From NCBI GenBank assembly GCA_949775045.1, contig OX459107.1, forward strand, positions 12,427,250 through 12,491,249: a stretch of 64,000 bases of DNA, in the 5' to 3' direction. Both the position numbers and the translations under genes were made by a program. The stretch comes from Metridium senile. Taxonomy: Eukaryota; Cnidaria; Anthozoa; Actiniaria; Metridiidae. Positions 36,150-47,292 of this stretch are shown here, piece by piece (position 1 is the first letter of the stretch; the number at the start of each line of letters is the position of its first letter). The notes under the pieces are model-generated. The model was not told the origin of the DNA and made no database searches. It saw only the letters and a program-made list of their open reading frames with translations.

Positions 36150-37895
36150 GGACATCCGGCCCTATTCAACGACCGTCCACCATTCACAAGCCATCCCCTA
36201 TTCAACGACCGACCCCTATTCACAGGCCATACGGCCCTATTCAACGACCGTCCCCTATTCACAAGCCATCTCCTATTCAACGACCGACCCCTATTCACAG
36301 GCCATCCGCTATTCAACGACCGTCCCCTATTCACAAGCCATCCGCTATTCAACGACCGACCCCTATTCACAAGCCATCCGCTATTCAACGACCGTCCCCT
36401 ATTCACAAGCCATCCGCTATTCAACGACCGACCCCTATTCACAAGCCATCCGCTATTCAACGACCGACCCCTATTCACAAGCCATCCGCTATTCAACGAC
36501 CGTTCCCTATTCACAAGCCATCCGCTATTCAACGATCGACCCCTATTAACAAGCCATCCGCTATTTAACGACCGACCCCTATTCACAAACCATCCGCTAT
36601 TCAACGACCGTCCCCTATTCACAAACCATCCGCTATTCAACGACCGACCCCTATTCACAAGCCATCCGCTATTCAACGACCGACCCCTATTCACAAACCA
36701 TCCGCTATTCAACGACCGTCCACCATTCACAAGCCATCTCCTATTCAACGACCGACCCCTATTCACAGGCCATACGGCCCTATTCAACGACCGTCCCCTA
36801 TTCACAAGCCATCTCCTATTCAACGACCGACACCTATTCACAGGCCATCCGCTATTCAACGACCGTCCCCTATTCACAAGCCATCCGCTATTCAACGACC
36901 GACCCCTATTCACAAACCATCCGCTATTCAACGACCGTCCACCATTCACAAGCCATCTCCTATTCAACGACCGACCCCTATTCACAGGCCATACGGCCCT
37001 ATTCAACGACCGTCCCCTATTCACAAGCCATCTCCTATTCAACGACCGACACCTATTCACAGGCCATCCGCTATTCAACGACCGTCCCCTATTCACAAGC
37101 CATCCGCTATTCAACGACCGACCCCTATTCACAAGCCATCCGCTATTCAACGACCGACCCCTATATTCACAAGCCATCCGCTATTCAACGACCGTCCACC
37201 ATTCACAAGCCATCTCCTATTCAACGACCGACCCCTATTCACAGGCCATACGGCCCTATTCAACGACCGTCCCCTATTCACAAGCCATCTCCTATTCAAC
37301 GACCGACCCCTATTCACAGGCTATCCGCTATTCAACGACCGTCCACCATTCACAAGCCATCTCCTATTCAACGACCGACCCCTATTCACAAGCCATCCGC
37401 TATTCAACGACCGTCCACCATTCACAAGCCATCTCCTATTCAACGACCGACCCCTATTCACAGGCCATCCGCTATTCAACGACCGTCCACCATTCACAAG
37501 CCATCTCCTATTCAACAACCGACCCCTATTCACAAGCCATCCGCTATTCAACGACCGTTCCCTATTCACAAGCCATCCGCTATTCAACGATCGACCCCTA
37601 TTAACAAGCCATCCGCTATTCAACGACCGTCCCCTATTCACAAGCCATCCGCTATTCAAAGACCGTCCCCTATTCACAAGCCATCCGCTATTCAACGACC
37701 GACCCCTATTCACAAGCCATCCGCTATTCAACGACCGTTCCCTATTCACAAGCCATCCGCTATTCAACGATCGACCCCTATTAACAAGCCATCCGCTATT
37801 CAACGACCGGCCCTTATTCATGATCACAAGCCATCCGCTACATTCAACGACCATCCCCTATTCAACGACCGTCCCCTATTCAACGACCGTCCTCC
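36150..37895. repeat. Minisatellite, 36-bp unit, ~48 copies, abutting homeobox stop codon
   Basis: The unit ctattcaacgaccgwcccct...attcacaagccatccg repeats with variants (ccaccattc, ggccatacggccc). A 36-bp period without stops opens long frames on both strands (12-residue repeats such as LFNDRPLFTSHP), which explains the apparent proteins. Larger blocks, such as the run containing catacggcccta, recur at ~36230, ~36770, ~36990 and ~37250. The array ends about 10 bp downstream of the homeobox TGA (37905-37903). Confidence 0.94.
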
Positions 37896-37902
37896 TATAC
37901 AT

Positions 37903-40900
37903 TCAAGGAAGGTAGGAGTGCATCGCGTATTGTGATTGGAAGTAATCTGGATTGAGATAATCTCTCATTATACAACTCTCTTCAAGTGGATAGCTAGAAA
38001 ATAAGTCTGAACTGAGGTCTCTAACCAAGCGTGCATAATCTGGACCAAAGCATTGTATGGGTATATGTAGTTGACATGCTCGTTGGTACACACTAGAAGA
38101 CTGCTGATACAGGTCTGATGATGATGATTGGTTGTGTAATTCATAACCAGACAAAGAATACTGGTATTGATCTGATGTCTGTTTAGCTATCTTTCGCACT
38201 TTGAATCGTTTATTTCTGAACCACGTACACCTGAACAGAACACAAAATCAGTAATAGTTTCAATACAATACAATACAATAAATGGTCTCTCCTAAGGGCA
38301 GGGATTATACGAACTGAAAAAGTACATCTCATAGTTTTACATAAGACATGTTGAGGACTCAAGGAGGCTTTCTACAGTTTTTTTAGGGCTCGACCGGTCA
38401 ACTTTAAACGGCTGTATATCGTATATGATACACCCCCAGCTTTGACATTTGCCCAGCTGTTACATAAAGTTTGAAGTTTGTAATGGTGTCTTTTGACTAC
38501 ATCGGAGTTACCATAGCGGCGAAATAATGATATCGCGGTTTTGGATTAGCAGTGATTTTACACGTTCTTTTTATCTAAACTTTTCAAACGACCACGGAGG
38601 ACTGTTTGGCCACGCTAACATACACGATCTCTTATCAGCCAACTCCCAGAGTTTGTTATGCAGGCTACTGCCGCTCAGAATCAATCAACGTCTTCGAAAA
38701 TATATATGGATTGTTTTTAAAATCCAAAATGAAACTTGTATAAGAAATAAAATACATAAAAATACATAAATGGTCAAAATGAAAAATTGTTTGAATTTAT
38801 CAGGAGCAAAAACTGAACACACTAGAGTGCAATAATATAACTGGAATGTGTCCGTGAAATACAAATAGTATAAAATAGTATAAAATAGTGCTACATTAAA
38901 CAATGGAAAACAATAGAATTAGCAAAACATTGTACTATTTAGTATTAACAGAAGCTCATAGCTTATGGTTATGGTTAATTATGAACTCCTGGTATTTACT
39001 AATGTTTCACGGAGATACGATTTGCACTCTAAGTAAGAGTTATTAATTGGCAAAATTTATTAATTGGCAACGCATTATAAGAGGTGGGCTCCCTGTACTG
39101 TCACGTGGTGTGCCTCCATCTTGAATTTTCGCCCCCACAATCCTTTTCAATCATTCGAGTGTAACAGTCTCATTAGCATGTAGAGATTTTGTCTGCGCAT
39201 GCGTATGTTTAGATGCTAAAATTCCTTTTCACGTCGAATGAAAGAATTTTATGCTGACATGGAACATTTAGTTGCTATCTCATCTTGCACAACTATGTTC
39301 AAGAACCGAATTACTGAGATATCAAATGTTGACCGTCTACTAGTGCGCTGTAGTTAATTATTTCATTCGAACAAACTCCGGAAGGAAAAATATCACACGT
39401 CAAAGTCTGACAAAAGTGGATAAAGGACCAGAACTGCGAACTTTCGAATACAAGTTTGGGCGCTAATTTAATCTATTAGGTAAACATAACAGTGTTATAA
39501 GGCATTACCAACCCGATACTGTTTGTATTTAATCATATTGGGAGATATTAGACGCCCTCGATCGTCAATAAAACCGCCTTGGTTACCTCGAGGCATGCAC
39601 TTGCACTTTTGCGTGCGAAATTCTTAGAATTCATCTTAGAATTTTTATATCTTAAACATATCCACCAGCGAATTTACTTCAGAAATAGCTTTTTACATGT
39701 TTATTTTTTGCAAAACTAAGTTTTGCGAGAAGTAAACATCGAAATGTCAATTTCTTTAAACGTTTTTTTTTTGGGCACGATGTTTAAGATATAAAAATTC
39801 TATGATGAATTCTAAGGATTTCGCACTCGATATTGCTGATATTGACATCAACACGGCGGTTTACTTGACGATCTAAGGCGTCTAATATCTCGCAATGCAA
39901 TGCACAAAGTAGCGTGTTGGTTATAACTTCTACTAAAACTTTGACCTGCACATTCGTCATTGGTTTATCGTCCAACATGCTACTTGCAAGTACGCAGTTC
40001 TGGTCTTTCTTTTCACTTTTGTCAGACTTTGACTTGTGATATTTTTCAATCCGGAGTTTGTTCGATTGAAATAATTAACTACAGCGCACCAGTAGACGGT
40101 CAACATTTGATATCTCAGTAATTCGGTTCTTGAACATAAAATTCTTTCATTCGACGTGACAAGGAATTTTAGCATAAAAACAAAAGCATGCGCAGACAAA
40201 ATCTCTACATGCTAGTCTCATTGCGAGAAGACCAAAAGCCGAGCAGGAGACTATGGAAGAGTGTAGCTGTTTCCCGCCCTTTCAGTCACGTGTTTCTTCA
40301 TTGGAGTCAGAATGCGACTGCCTTTACCGCAGTCGCTTACAGGAGAGGCCATTCAAAGAGAGTCGACTGTAATTATGAGAAGGGTCTAGCAAAAATGAAT
40401 ACAGTTGACTCTCTTTGAACGACCACCCCCGTAAGCGACCACTTTTGTCTGACCCCGAGGTCATCAATTTGAGAATACCGAGCCCGATGCATCTGATTCA
40501 AGAGAAGACAACTGAAAATTGCTGCTGCTGTTTGAGCGCGAAGTTCAATCAGGCGAAGCGTATTTAATGAGGTAATTTACAAAGAAAACAGGCCAAAACT
40601 TCGTGTAATAAAATACATTTTAAAAGTTTTTAAAAGGTGATCTCAACTAGGTAGGGGGTGCAAATCAAAGATGAAATGTTGTCTAAACGTTTGCACTATC
40701 AAATGTTTAATAATGTCAATAACTAAGCTTCTCTTTTTTGAGCTCAAATTTGTCAAAAATCGGCATTTTTTGTGGGGAGCCAATATTCCAACTGTAATTT
40801 GTGGGTTTTAATAACAGGTTAAACTTAGGTAGGGGGTGCAAAATTAACATCGTAATCAAAGCAACATTTTGCACCCTTTACTTCTACAAAAACCTTTTTT

Positions 40901-43900
40901 ATAAGCTTCTCTTTTTTAAGCTGAATATTTGAGCTCATTATCTAAGACCCCGTCTACACGGATCCGGATACTTTTGAAACCGCATACTTTTTGATTCGAA
41001 TCGGCCTATCGTCCACACGAATCCAGTGAATCCGGTCACCGAAACCGCATACTTTTACTTGAATCCTCCGGATACGCGGATTCGTGTAGACGCAAATATT
41101 TCTATGCGGTTTCAGCCGGATCGGATTCGTGTAGACGAGGCCTAAGTTATGCGGTGTAATAAGTTAAGCTGCAATTTGTAATAACTCTAATTAAGTAATC
41201 CTACTCCCTTTCTTTTCGGTAATAAATCGGCTTAAGTCGGACAAGTGAAATGATTATTTTGTAAACCGTTCAGAAGTTCATCTAATCAGTCGTTTAAACA
41301 ACCAATCAGAACTATCAATGTCGATAATTTATTCGAATTATGTCTATTTTGAATAATTTACGGGCTGTAAGTAAATGTCCAAAAAGACAATAGGATTCTG
41401 TGCGATGTTTACTGACGTTTCGAGCTTTAGCCCTTCGTCGGAGTAAAAGAAATTGAAGATATCACCATGACTACGGGAGCATAATGGTTATTTGTGCCTA
41501 CTACCTGGGCTTTTCCATCTCCAATAACTATATAAACAAAGCCAATTGAAAAAAATCTAACAACTTTATTGAACACAATAAGAGATAGCAAGGCAATTTC
41601 TGGAGTAACAATATATCTTTCTTGTACGTGAAAATTCTAAGATGGCCCAGTAAAATCTAGATTTCAGAATAAAACAGACTCACCTTCTAGAGACGCCATG
41701 GCGGCACAACGTGGAGTCCAGCGGTCACTATCGCAGGCTCACAAAAATACCGAAAAAAACCTGGGACCTAAATGCATGCGCTCCCGTTCGGAACTTCAGA
41801 AAAATGGAGTTTAATTAAAATGATTTTTATCAAAATAATTTTTTTTAGTTTAATTAAAATAATTTTTACTCAATATACTTATATTTCGATAAAAAATGTC
41901 AAATGGTTTGAATCCTGACTCGAGACCTGGCCCGAGTTCTGGCTCGAGTCCTGGCTCGGATCCTGGCTCGGTATTTAGGTACACTCCTCTAACACAGGCT
42001 CGTAACATGGTATATTTTGAACCTATTAATATTGATCACGGATCATTTCGTAAAATCTTTGATCCCTGAGCCCAATTTTTTTCCAAACTTTTGATCCTTG
42101 ATCCCCGTTTTGATCCCTGATTCGGCTATATTTTCTCATGATCCCGATCCCAGTGGCTGTGATCCCGATCCCAAAGCAAAAATTCGCTGATCCCATATAC
42201 CATGTTACGAGCCTGTTATTTACATAGATATTGATTATATCAATCAGCCTTAATTAGCAAACCCAACGATCAAAAATACCGCCAAAGGCGTAGCAGAGTG
42301 TTCCTTAGCCTTTTCTAGTATAAATTTAAGCCGACCTCGCTTTTAATTAGAACTGAAAACCGGGAAGACCCAGTTCCTAAGCAACAGTCAAAGGAAGGAA
42401 GAGAACGAAGGGCAAACTCAAATGACATGCTGGATGCATGCCTATAGGCTGTCGCCCCTCATTGCTTTCAAGGATTTTCTCTGTTTTGTTGAAATTTGCG
42501 AGACTTACTATTTTGTAAATGGAAACTGGCGAGTAAACTAGTATAGGCTGCGTCGGTGTTTGATATAAACGATAGGTAATATAATGAAAATTGTAACGCC
42601 GTAAAAAATGTTGACTTAACTTTACTGACGTTTCGAGCTTTAGCCATTCGTCGGAGTAAGACAGATACTGAGTATAAATAAGAAGCGGGAAAAGTGATGA
42701 ACCAATAAAAAAAAACGATAAAAAATGTAGGAGGAGGCTAGTTTAAGAACAATGGAAAAATAAATTGAGAGCGAATCGTTCATTCTTGCCGAAAGGTTGC
42801 TGTACGTGTGCCATAGGAATAAATTAGTCGCATTACTATTACTATTTTATATATCATTTTATATGTACTCCTTTCGTCAGTGAAGCGAAATAAGTGTCTG
42901 CAAATTGAACAGGCCCATGTTTACAGATCGTATATTATTATATTATTATAACTAAATTAACTTAAGGTGGCCCAGGGGTATTTATTTACGTAAAAACAAT
43001 TTTTTTTTAATTTCTAATTTTGGCCCAAAAACTTTTTCGATTGCAGTAAAAATCGGGATTATAACTAATCATTGTCTCTAGTTTATATATATTTAAACGT
43101 TATTTTAAAAATACTGATGTCGTAAGAGCAATGCGCTTGCAAAAGCGAACTCGACTTTGAGATTTTATGGCTATTTCTAAAAATCTGAAAGACGAAACCA
43201 CTCGATTTTGCGTCTATGGACTCATGTACTTCAATACTTTTACGTGATAAATGGCCGAATTAATCGAAACCTTGCAAGCTTAGGAAATATGAATACTCAA
43301 AATAGAACACACAAATGTATAGCTTATAAAGAATCGAACAGAGACGCACAATAAAATCATTGCTTTCAAAATCGGTACTCACCACTATGTTGTACAATGC
43401 TTTCCCAGTTTGAAGGCCAAATTTTAGTGAATTTGACGTACTGTGTGCAGCACTATCACGACTGATAAAAAAGCAAATTTATCGATGCATTATTCAAAAT
43501 AGCTAGATAATCTAATTTTTGCTCAGTATTCACTTAAATGGCAATTCTAGTGATTCTCAAAAACACAGGATGTAAACAAATCATTGTAAAAGTACCTTCC
43601 AAAGTTTGAGCGTGTTCCATTCATACGGTTTGGAGAAATGGAGAAGTAAAGTTGACCGTATATAAATCTTGGCGACAATGCCGAATTGCAGTTGCAGTGA
43701 AAAGCCATCATATGCTTTTGTTGATGCATGAAAAATTTGCAATATATTTTTTTAAAGTCCCGCGAGGGATCGATATCCCGTTGGGACCAATTACTGAACT
43801 AATATAAGTTGAGAAAATAATATTGCAAGAGCAAATAACTAATACTCTCTATACTATATAATGTGTCATTTTTATTTATCAGTTCTTTCAGCAGAAAGAG

Positions 43901-45757
43901 TGTTTGTAAATCCAAATATACGCGAAAATCAAGCATAAACAATTCATATGCATATTTACAAACTATATATCTTAATTTTTTGCTCTTGCAATATTATATT
44001 CTCAACGTATATTTGTTCAGAGATTGGTCCCAAAGGGATATCCCTCGCGGGACTTTAAACAATATTGCAAATTTTACATGCATCAACAAAAGTACTTGCT
44101 GGCTTTTCACTGCAACTGCACTTCGGCGGTGTCGTCAAGATTTATAGACGGTCAACTTTCCTTCTCCATTTCTCCAAACCGTATGAATGGAACGCGCTCA
44201 AACTTTGTAAGGTACTTTTACAATTATTTGTTTACATCTTGTGTTTTTGAGAATCGCTAGAATTGCCATTTAAGTGAATACTGAGCAAAAATTAGATTAT
44301 CTAGCTATTTTAAATAATGCATCGATAAATTTGCTTTTTTATCAGTCGTGATAGTGCTGCACACAGTACGTCAAATTCACTAAAATTTGGCCTTCAGACT
44401 GGGAAAGCATTGTACAACATAGTGGTGAGTACCGATTTCGAAAGCAATGATTTTATTGTGCGTCTCTGTTCGATTCTTTATAAGCTATACATTTTCGTGT
44501 TCTATTTTGAATACTCATATTTCCTAAACTTGCAAGGTCTCGATTAATTTGGCCATTTATCACGTAAAAGTATTGAAGTACATGAGTCCATAGACGCAAA
44601 ATCGAGTGGTTTCGTCTTTCAGATTTTTAGAAATAGCCATAAAATCTCAAAGTCGAGTTCGCGTTTGCAAGCGCATTGCTCTTACGACATCAGTATTTTT
44701 AAAATAACGTTTAAATATATATAAACTAGAGACAATGATTAGTTATAATCCCGATTTTTACTGCAATCGAAGAAGTTTTTGGGCCAAAATTTGAAGTTCA
44801 AAAAAAATTGTTTTTACGTAAATAAATACCCCTGGGCCACCTTAAATACCTCTGCGCGTGCACTATGCTTCTCTCAGGCCCCTTTGCGACAATGTTTCCA
44901 ATAAGCAAGTGTCCAGCTAGGTGCGTGGACTTGCTCTCAACTTATTATATGCAAAAAAAAACACCTATTTCTAGGATGAAAATGTTGAACATACCCTAAC
45001 TGTTTTCGTATTGAGTTCGAGCCTTGATGCAAGCATTTGACATTCCTGTGGGGAGAGGTATCGGGATTTTTTAAAAGTATCGTTTAGTATCTCTTTTTGA
45101 AAATCAGAAAACTGTGTGCGTGATCTGTAAGTAGAGGTCAGCTTTGGTGTTTTCAAATTAGCATCTTCTGAAAATAAGTAAAAACATGTCAGTTACGTAA
45201 CCACTAAAGAACATGAAACTGTTGGACGATTGTCAAAGTTTTTCTAAAACTGTGTGCGTTCGTTTTTTATATAGGATTTTATTTAAATGTACAGCACCCG
45301 AATATATATATATATTTACAAATAATATATTTCACTTATCCTCGTTGATATTTATCGATCTACGTCACGATAATTAATGTTTTTTCAAACAAGCACAGGT
45401 ACACTCTTACAAAGAAATAAAAAGAAAAAAAATGTGTGCGCTCTTGATCACTCACAGTTGGACTCCAATTAATGATAGAAAGTACTTTCACTGCATGTAA
45501 AATTGTCAGAATTTATACATTTATAAGTTATGGTGGAAAGTACCAAGCGGCAAGGGGAAAAATTTCTTACTGGAGGTAACCCAAGAAACTAATATGATAG
45601 TGAATTGAAATGCGTTTAGTGATAGCAATATATGAAAGCAATGCCGGATGAGTGACTAAATCAGTTTACCTCTACCAATGTAAATGTTTCCATCTTGCTG
45701 TTTCTGTTCAACTACTATATCTCCTTCAGATAACTTCGTTATGTTTCTAACGTCCAT
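37903..45757 (-). CDS. Divergent homeobox gene, three exons, frame problem at exon 2/3 junction
   Basis: Exon 1 45757-45670 (ATG, 29 codons plus one base), exon 2 45167-44995, exon 3 38230-37903 (stop TGA). Exons 1 and 2 join cleanly. Exon 2 carries homeodomain residues up to 46 (from SRTQFSDFQ through RYLSPQE to LELNTKTVR); exon 3 carries residues 47 onward (TWFRNKRFKVRK) and a ~95-residue tail rich in Ser, Gln and Tyr ending HSYLP. Count and spacing match a standard 60-residue homeodomain exactly if Thr47 follows Arg46; W48, F49, N51 and R53 are present. With canonical splice sites four extra bases (38230-38227) intervene and shift the frame. Residue 50 is Arg, uncommon for this DNA-contact position. 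Predicted protein if in frame: 194 residues. I cannot assign a class: an intron after codon 46 is common in PRD-class genes, but no paired domain or octapeptide is seen. The 6.8-kb intron 2 is full of foldback repeats. Presumed nuclear transcription factor. Confidence 0.82.
39170..40220. mobile_element. ~1-kb foldback element, homeobox intron 2
   Basis: The left arm (catgtagagattttgtctgc, gagatatcaaatgttgaccg, tattagacgcc) is mirrored on the right (ggcgtctaatatctcg, cggtcaacatttgatatctc, gcagacaaaatctctacatg). The arms are ~500 bp with scattered differences. Open frames inside are incidental. Confidence 0.82.
40942..41145. mobile_element. MITE, homeobox intron 2
   Basis: cgtctacacggatccgga and tcggattcgtgtagacg are inverted termini; gaaaccgcatacttttg recurs internally. 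Confidence 0.75.
41411..41445 (-). ncRNA. Hammerhead-ribozyme-like motif, copy 1
   Basis: The minus strand reads ccgacgaagggctaaagctc then gaaacgtcagt. A hammerhead core is CUGANGA - stem II - GAAA - stem III - cleavage triplet such as GUC. Here CCGACGA precedes a 4-bp stem II (gggc/gctc, loop taaa) followed by GAAAC-GUC. Position 4 is C instead of the invariant U, so self-cleavage is doubtful. Penelope-like retroelements and retrozymes are known carriers of such motifs. Confidence 0.45.
41684..41699 (-). CDS. Possible orphan first coding exon (M-A-S-L-E)
   Basis: The minus strand shows gccgccATGGCGTCTCTAGAAG followed immediately by a strong donor (gtgagt at 41683). The initiation context is near-ideal. 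No in-phase partner exon was identified; joining to homeobox exon 3 does not keep the homeodomain frame. It may be an alternative first exon or the start of an unrecognised transcript in the homeobox intron. Confidence 0.25.
41995..42215. mobile_element. MITE with gatccc repeats, homeobox intron 2
   Basis: caggctcgtaacatggtat and ataccatgttacgagcctg are exact inverted termini. The interior repeats tgatccctga/gatcccgatccc many times. A short tcctggctcgag tandem precedes it (41912-41971). Confidence 0.82.
42624..42658 (-). ncRNA. Hammerhead-ribozyme-like motif, copy 2
   Basis: Same motif as 41411-41445 on the same strand (ccgacgaatggctaaagctc, gaaacgtcagt), with one change in stem II that shortens pairing. 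It is joined to a fragment of the 55441-55592 MITE family (ggcgagtaaactagtatagg...). Confidence 0.4.
42963..44844. mobile_element. 1.9-kb foldback element with ~830-bp arms, homeobox intron 2
   Basis: taaggtggcccaggggtatt at the left and aatacccctgggccacctta at the right begin arms that remain inverted copies to cgcgagggatcgatatcccg (~43760) and agggatatccctcgcggg (~44035), around a ~240-bp centre. The arms differ at scattered sites. No transposase frame is seen, so it is non-autonomous. Confidence 0.9.
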
Positions 45758-46623
45758 GTTGATGAGATTTTAGCTCCTACTCCGACGAATGTTAAAAAGA
45801 ACTTAGAGTAATCAGTATTATCCGCTCGGTATTAGTAGTTGGCGGTTCAAAACATTTGTCAGGGGGTGTCTCAATTGCAAATGAAAGGCTCTTGTGGTGT
45901 TAGTGGGTGTCCGGTCCCTTAATGTATTAACTAAAATAGGAGTGATTGTGGCGCTAAGGGGGTGTCCGGTGTCACTAGTTACACCCCCTAGATCCGCCCC
46001 TCCTTGAAGAAGTCATGAGGTTTCATTTGATTACTGTCTAATTGAGCCGATGTACCCCACCCAATTACCGGCACCAATTACAATATTTATTTGTTATCTT
46101 TCGAACTGATCCGCCGTCCAGTAATCCAGCACCAATCGAAAGCTGCGTGTTGGTTGGCCCCTTAATAAAGTAATGCTATAATTGTTTGGTTAGGTTTAGA
46201 GCAAGGGTTTGGAAAGACTCTATCGTTTTTGAAAGCAGTCCTAAAGCAGTCCGCAAAAATGAACATGTGAGCCGAGTTAATCAAATCCACCGGCGTACCG
46301 TAATTAGTGTGAGATTTAAGTTATTCAGTTACCGTGCGTTATGAGTTATTTTTATTTTAGTTCAAAACAACAATCAAACCTGGCTTGGGTTTCATGGATG
46401 TATGGACAATCGGTTATGTCCACCGAAAGATGTTCCCTGTGCGTACCTTTTAGGGTCTTTTTAGGGTTTTTAAGAACTCAAAAGCCAATTACGTAACATG
46501 ATTCTGTACCTACAAGGGCCATTTCTACTTGGCTTGGTTAGCCTTAGCTGCCAAGTACATCGCACAGTCGTACCTTTTATGGGCTTAAATTAACAGTTCT
46601 ATTAATTTATGCATATATATATT
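45758..46623. other. Upstream region of the homeobox gene
   Basis: The 5' flank of the minus-strand homeobox gene. Contains a degraded CCCTAAAAGGTACG-family fragment at ~46430-46580 (gtgcgtaccttttagggtc) and no other exon that I can support. Confidence 0.45.
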
Positions 46624-47292
46624 TAAAGGGATCCTCTACTAAAGATGAACTTGAACTTATATGATGATAGAAATTATGCTGATTTCAAACATATATCAAA
46701 AAGTTTCATCAGCCGATTTTTCGCGCGAAAAAATCCGTTTAAAATCTGAGAAAAATATTGTTGGGATCCCTGTGGCACCTTCTGATGACGTCATGTTGCT
46801 CTCAACGATGGGAAATATATATGAATATAGCTATAAATATCGTGCGAAAATGGTTCTGCCCTAATCCTATTGTGCAAGAATTCCCCAAATAATTAATATG
46901 GGTTCTTCAAAAAAAATACCTTTCGAAGTATTCCGAAGTACGATGCTATTTTACTTTTGGAGATAAAATGATTAGATGACAAATGAAAATTACTCCAAAC
47001 TTTTGTCTTTCAATCGGTTTGAAATTTTTCTTTCCGAAAGTCTGGAGACTTTGCAAAGTTGAGCAAAGAACAAAAGTTTTTATTTCATTTTCTAACTGTA
47101 CAGCGAAAAGAAAGCTTTCTTTTTGGAAGAAGAAGGTGCCACAGGGATCCCAAAAATATTTTTTCTCACATTTTAAAGCGTTTTTTCCGCGCGAAAGAAT
47201 CGTTTGATGAAAATTTTTGATATATATTTGAAATCAGCATAATTGTTATCACCATATAAGTTCAAGTTCATTTTTAGTGGAGGATCCCTTTA
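46624..47292. mobile_element. Foldback element, ~170-bp arms
   Basis: taaagggatcctctactaaa...aaatccgtttaaaatctgag and the inverse ctcacattttaaagcg...tagtggaggatcccttta. Both arms contain gggatccctgtggcacctt or its complement. Confidence 0.85.

Noticed and set aside
36098..37854. Long open frames on both strands encoding 12-residue repeats
   Set aside because: They coincide exactly with the 36-bp minisatellite; a stop-free unit whose length is a multiple of three opens frames on both strands. No splice sites or non-repeat domain.
38527..38769. 80-codon + strand frame near homeobox exon 3
   Set aside because: No recognisable domain and no splice or start support.
39784..40199. Minus-strand frames of 64 and 80 codons
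   Set aside because: They lie wholly within the foldback element at 39170-40220 and are products of its sequence.
43547..44260. Similar short frames on opposite strands
   Set aside because: They are the two arms of the 42963-44844 inverted repeat, not duplicated genes.
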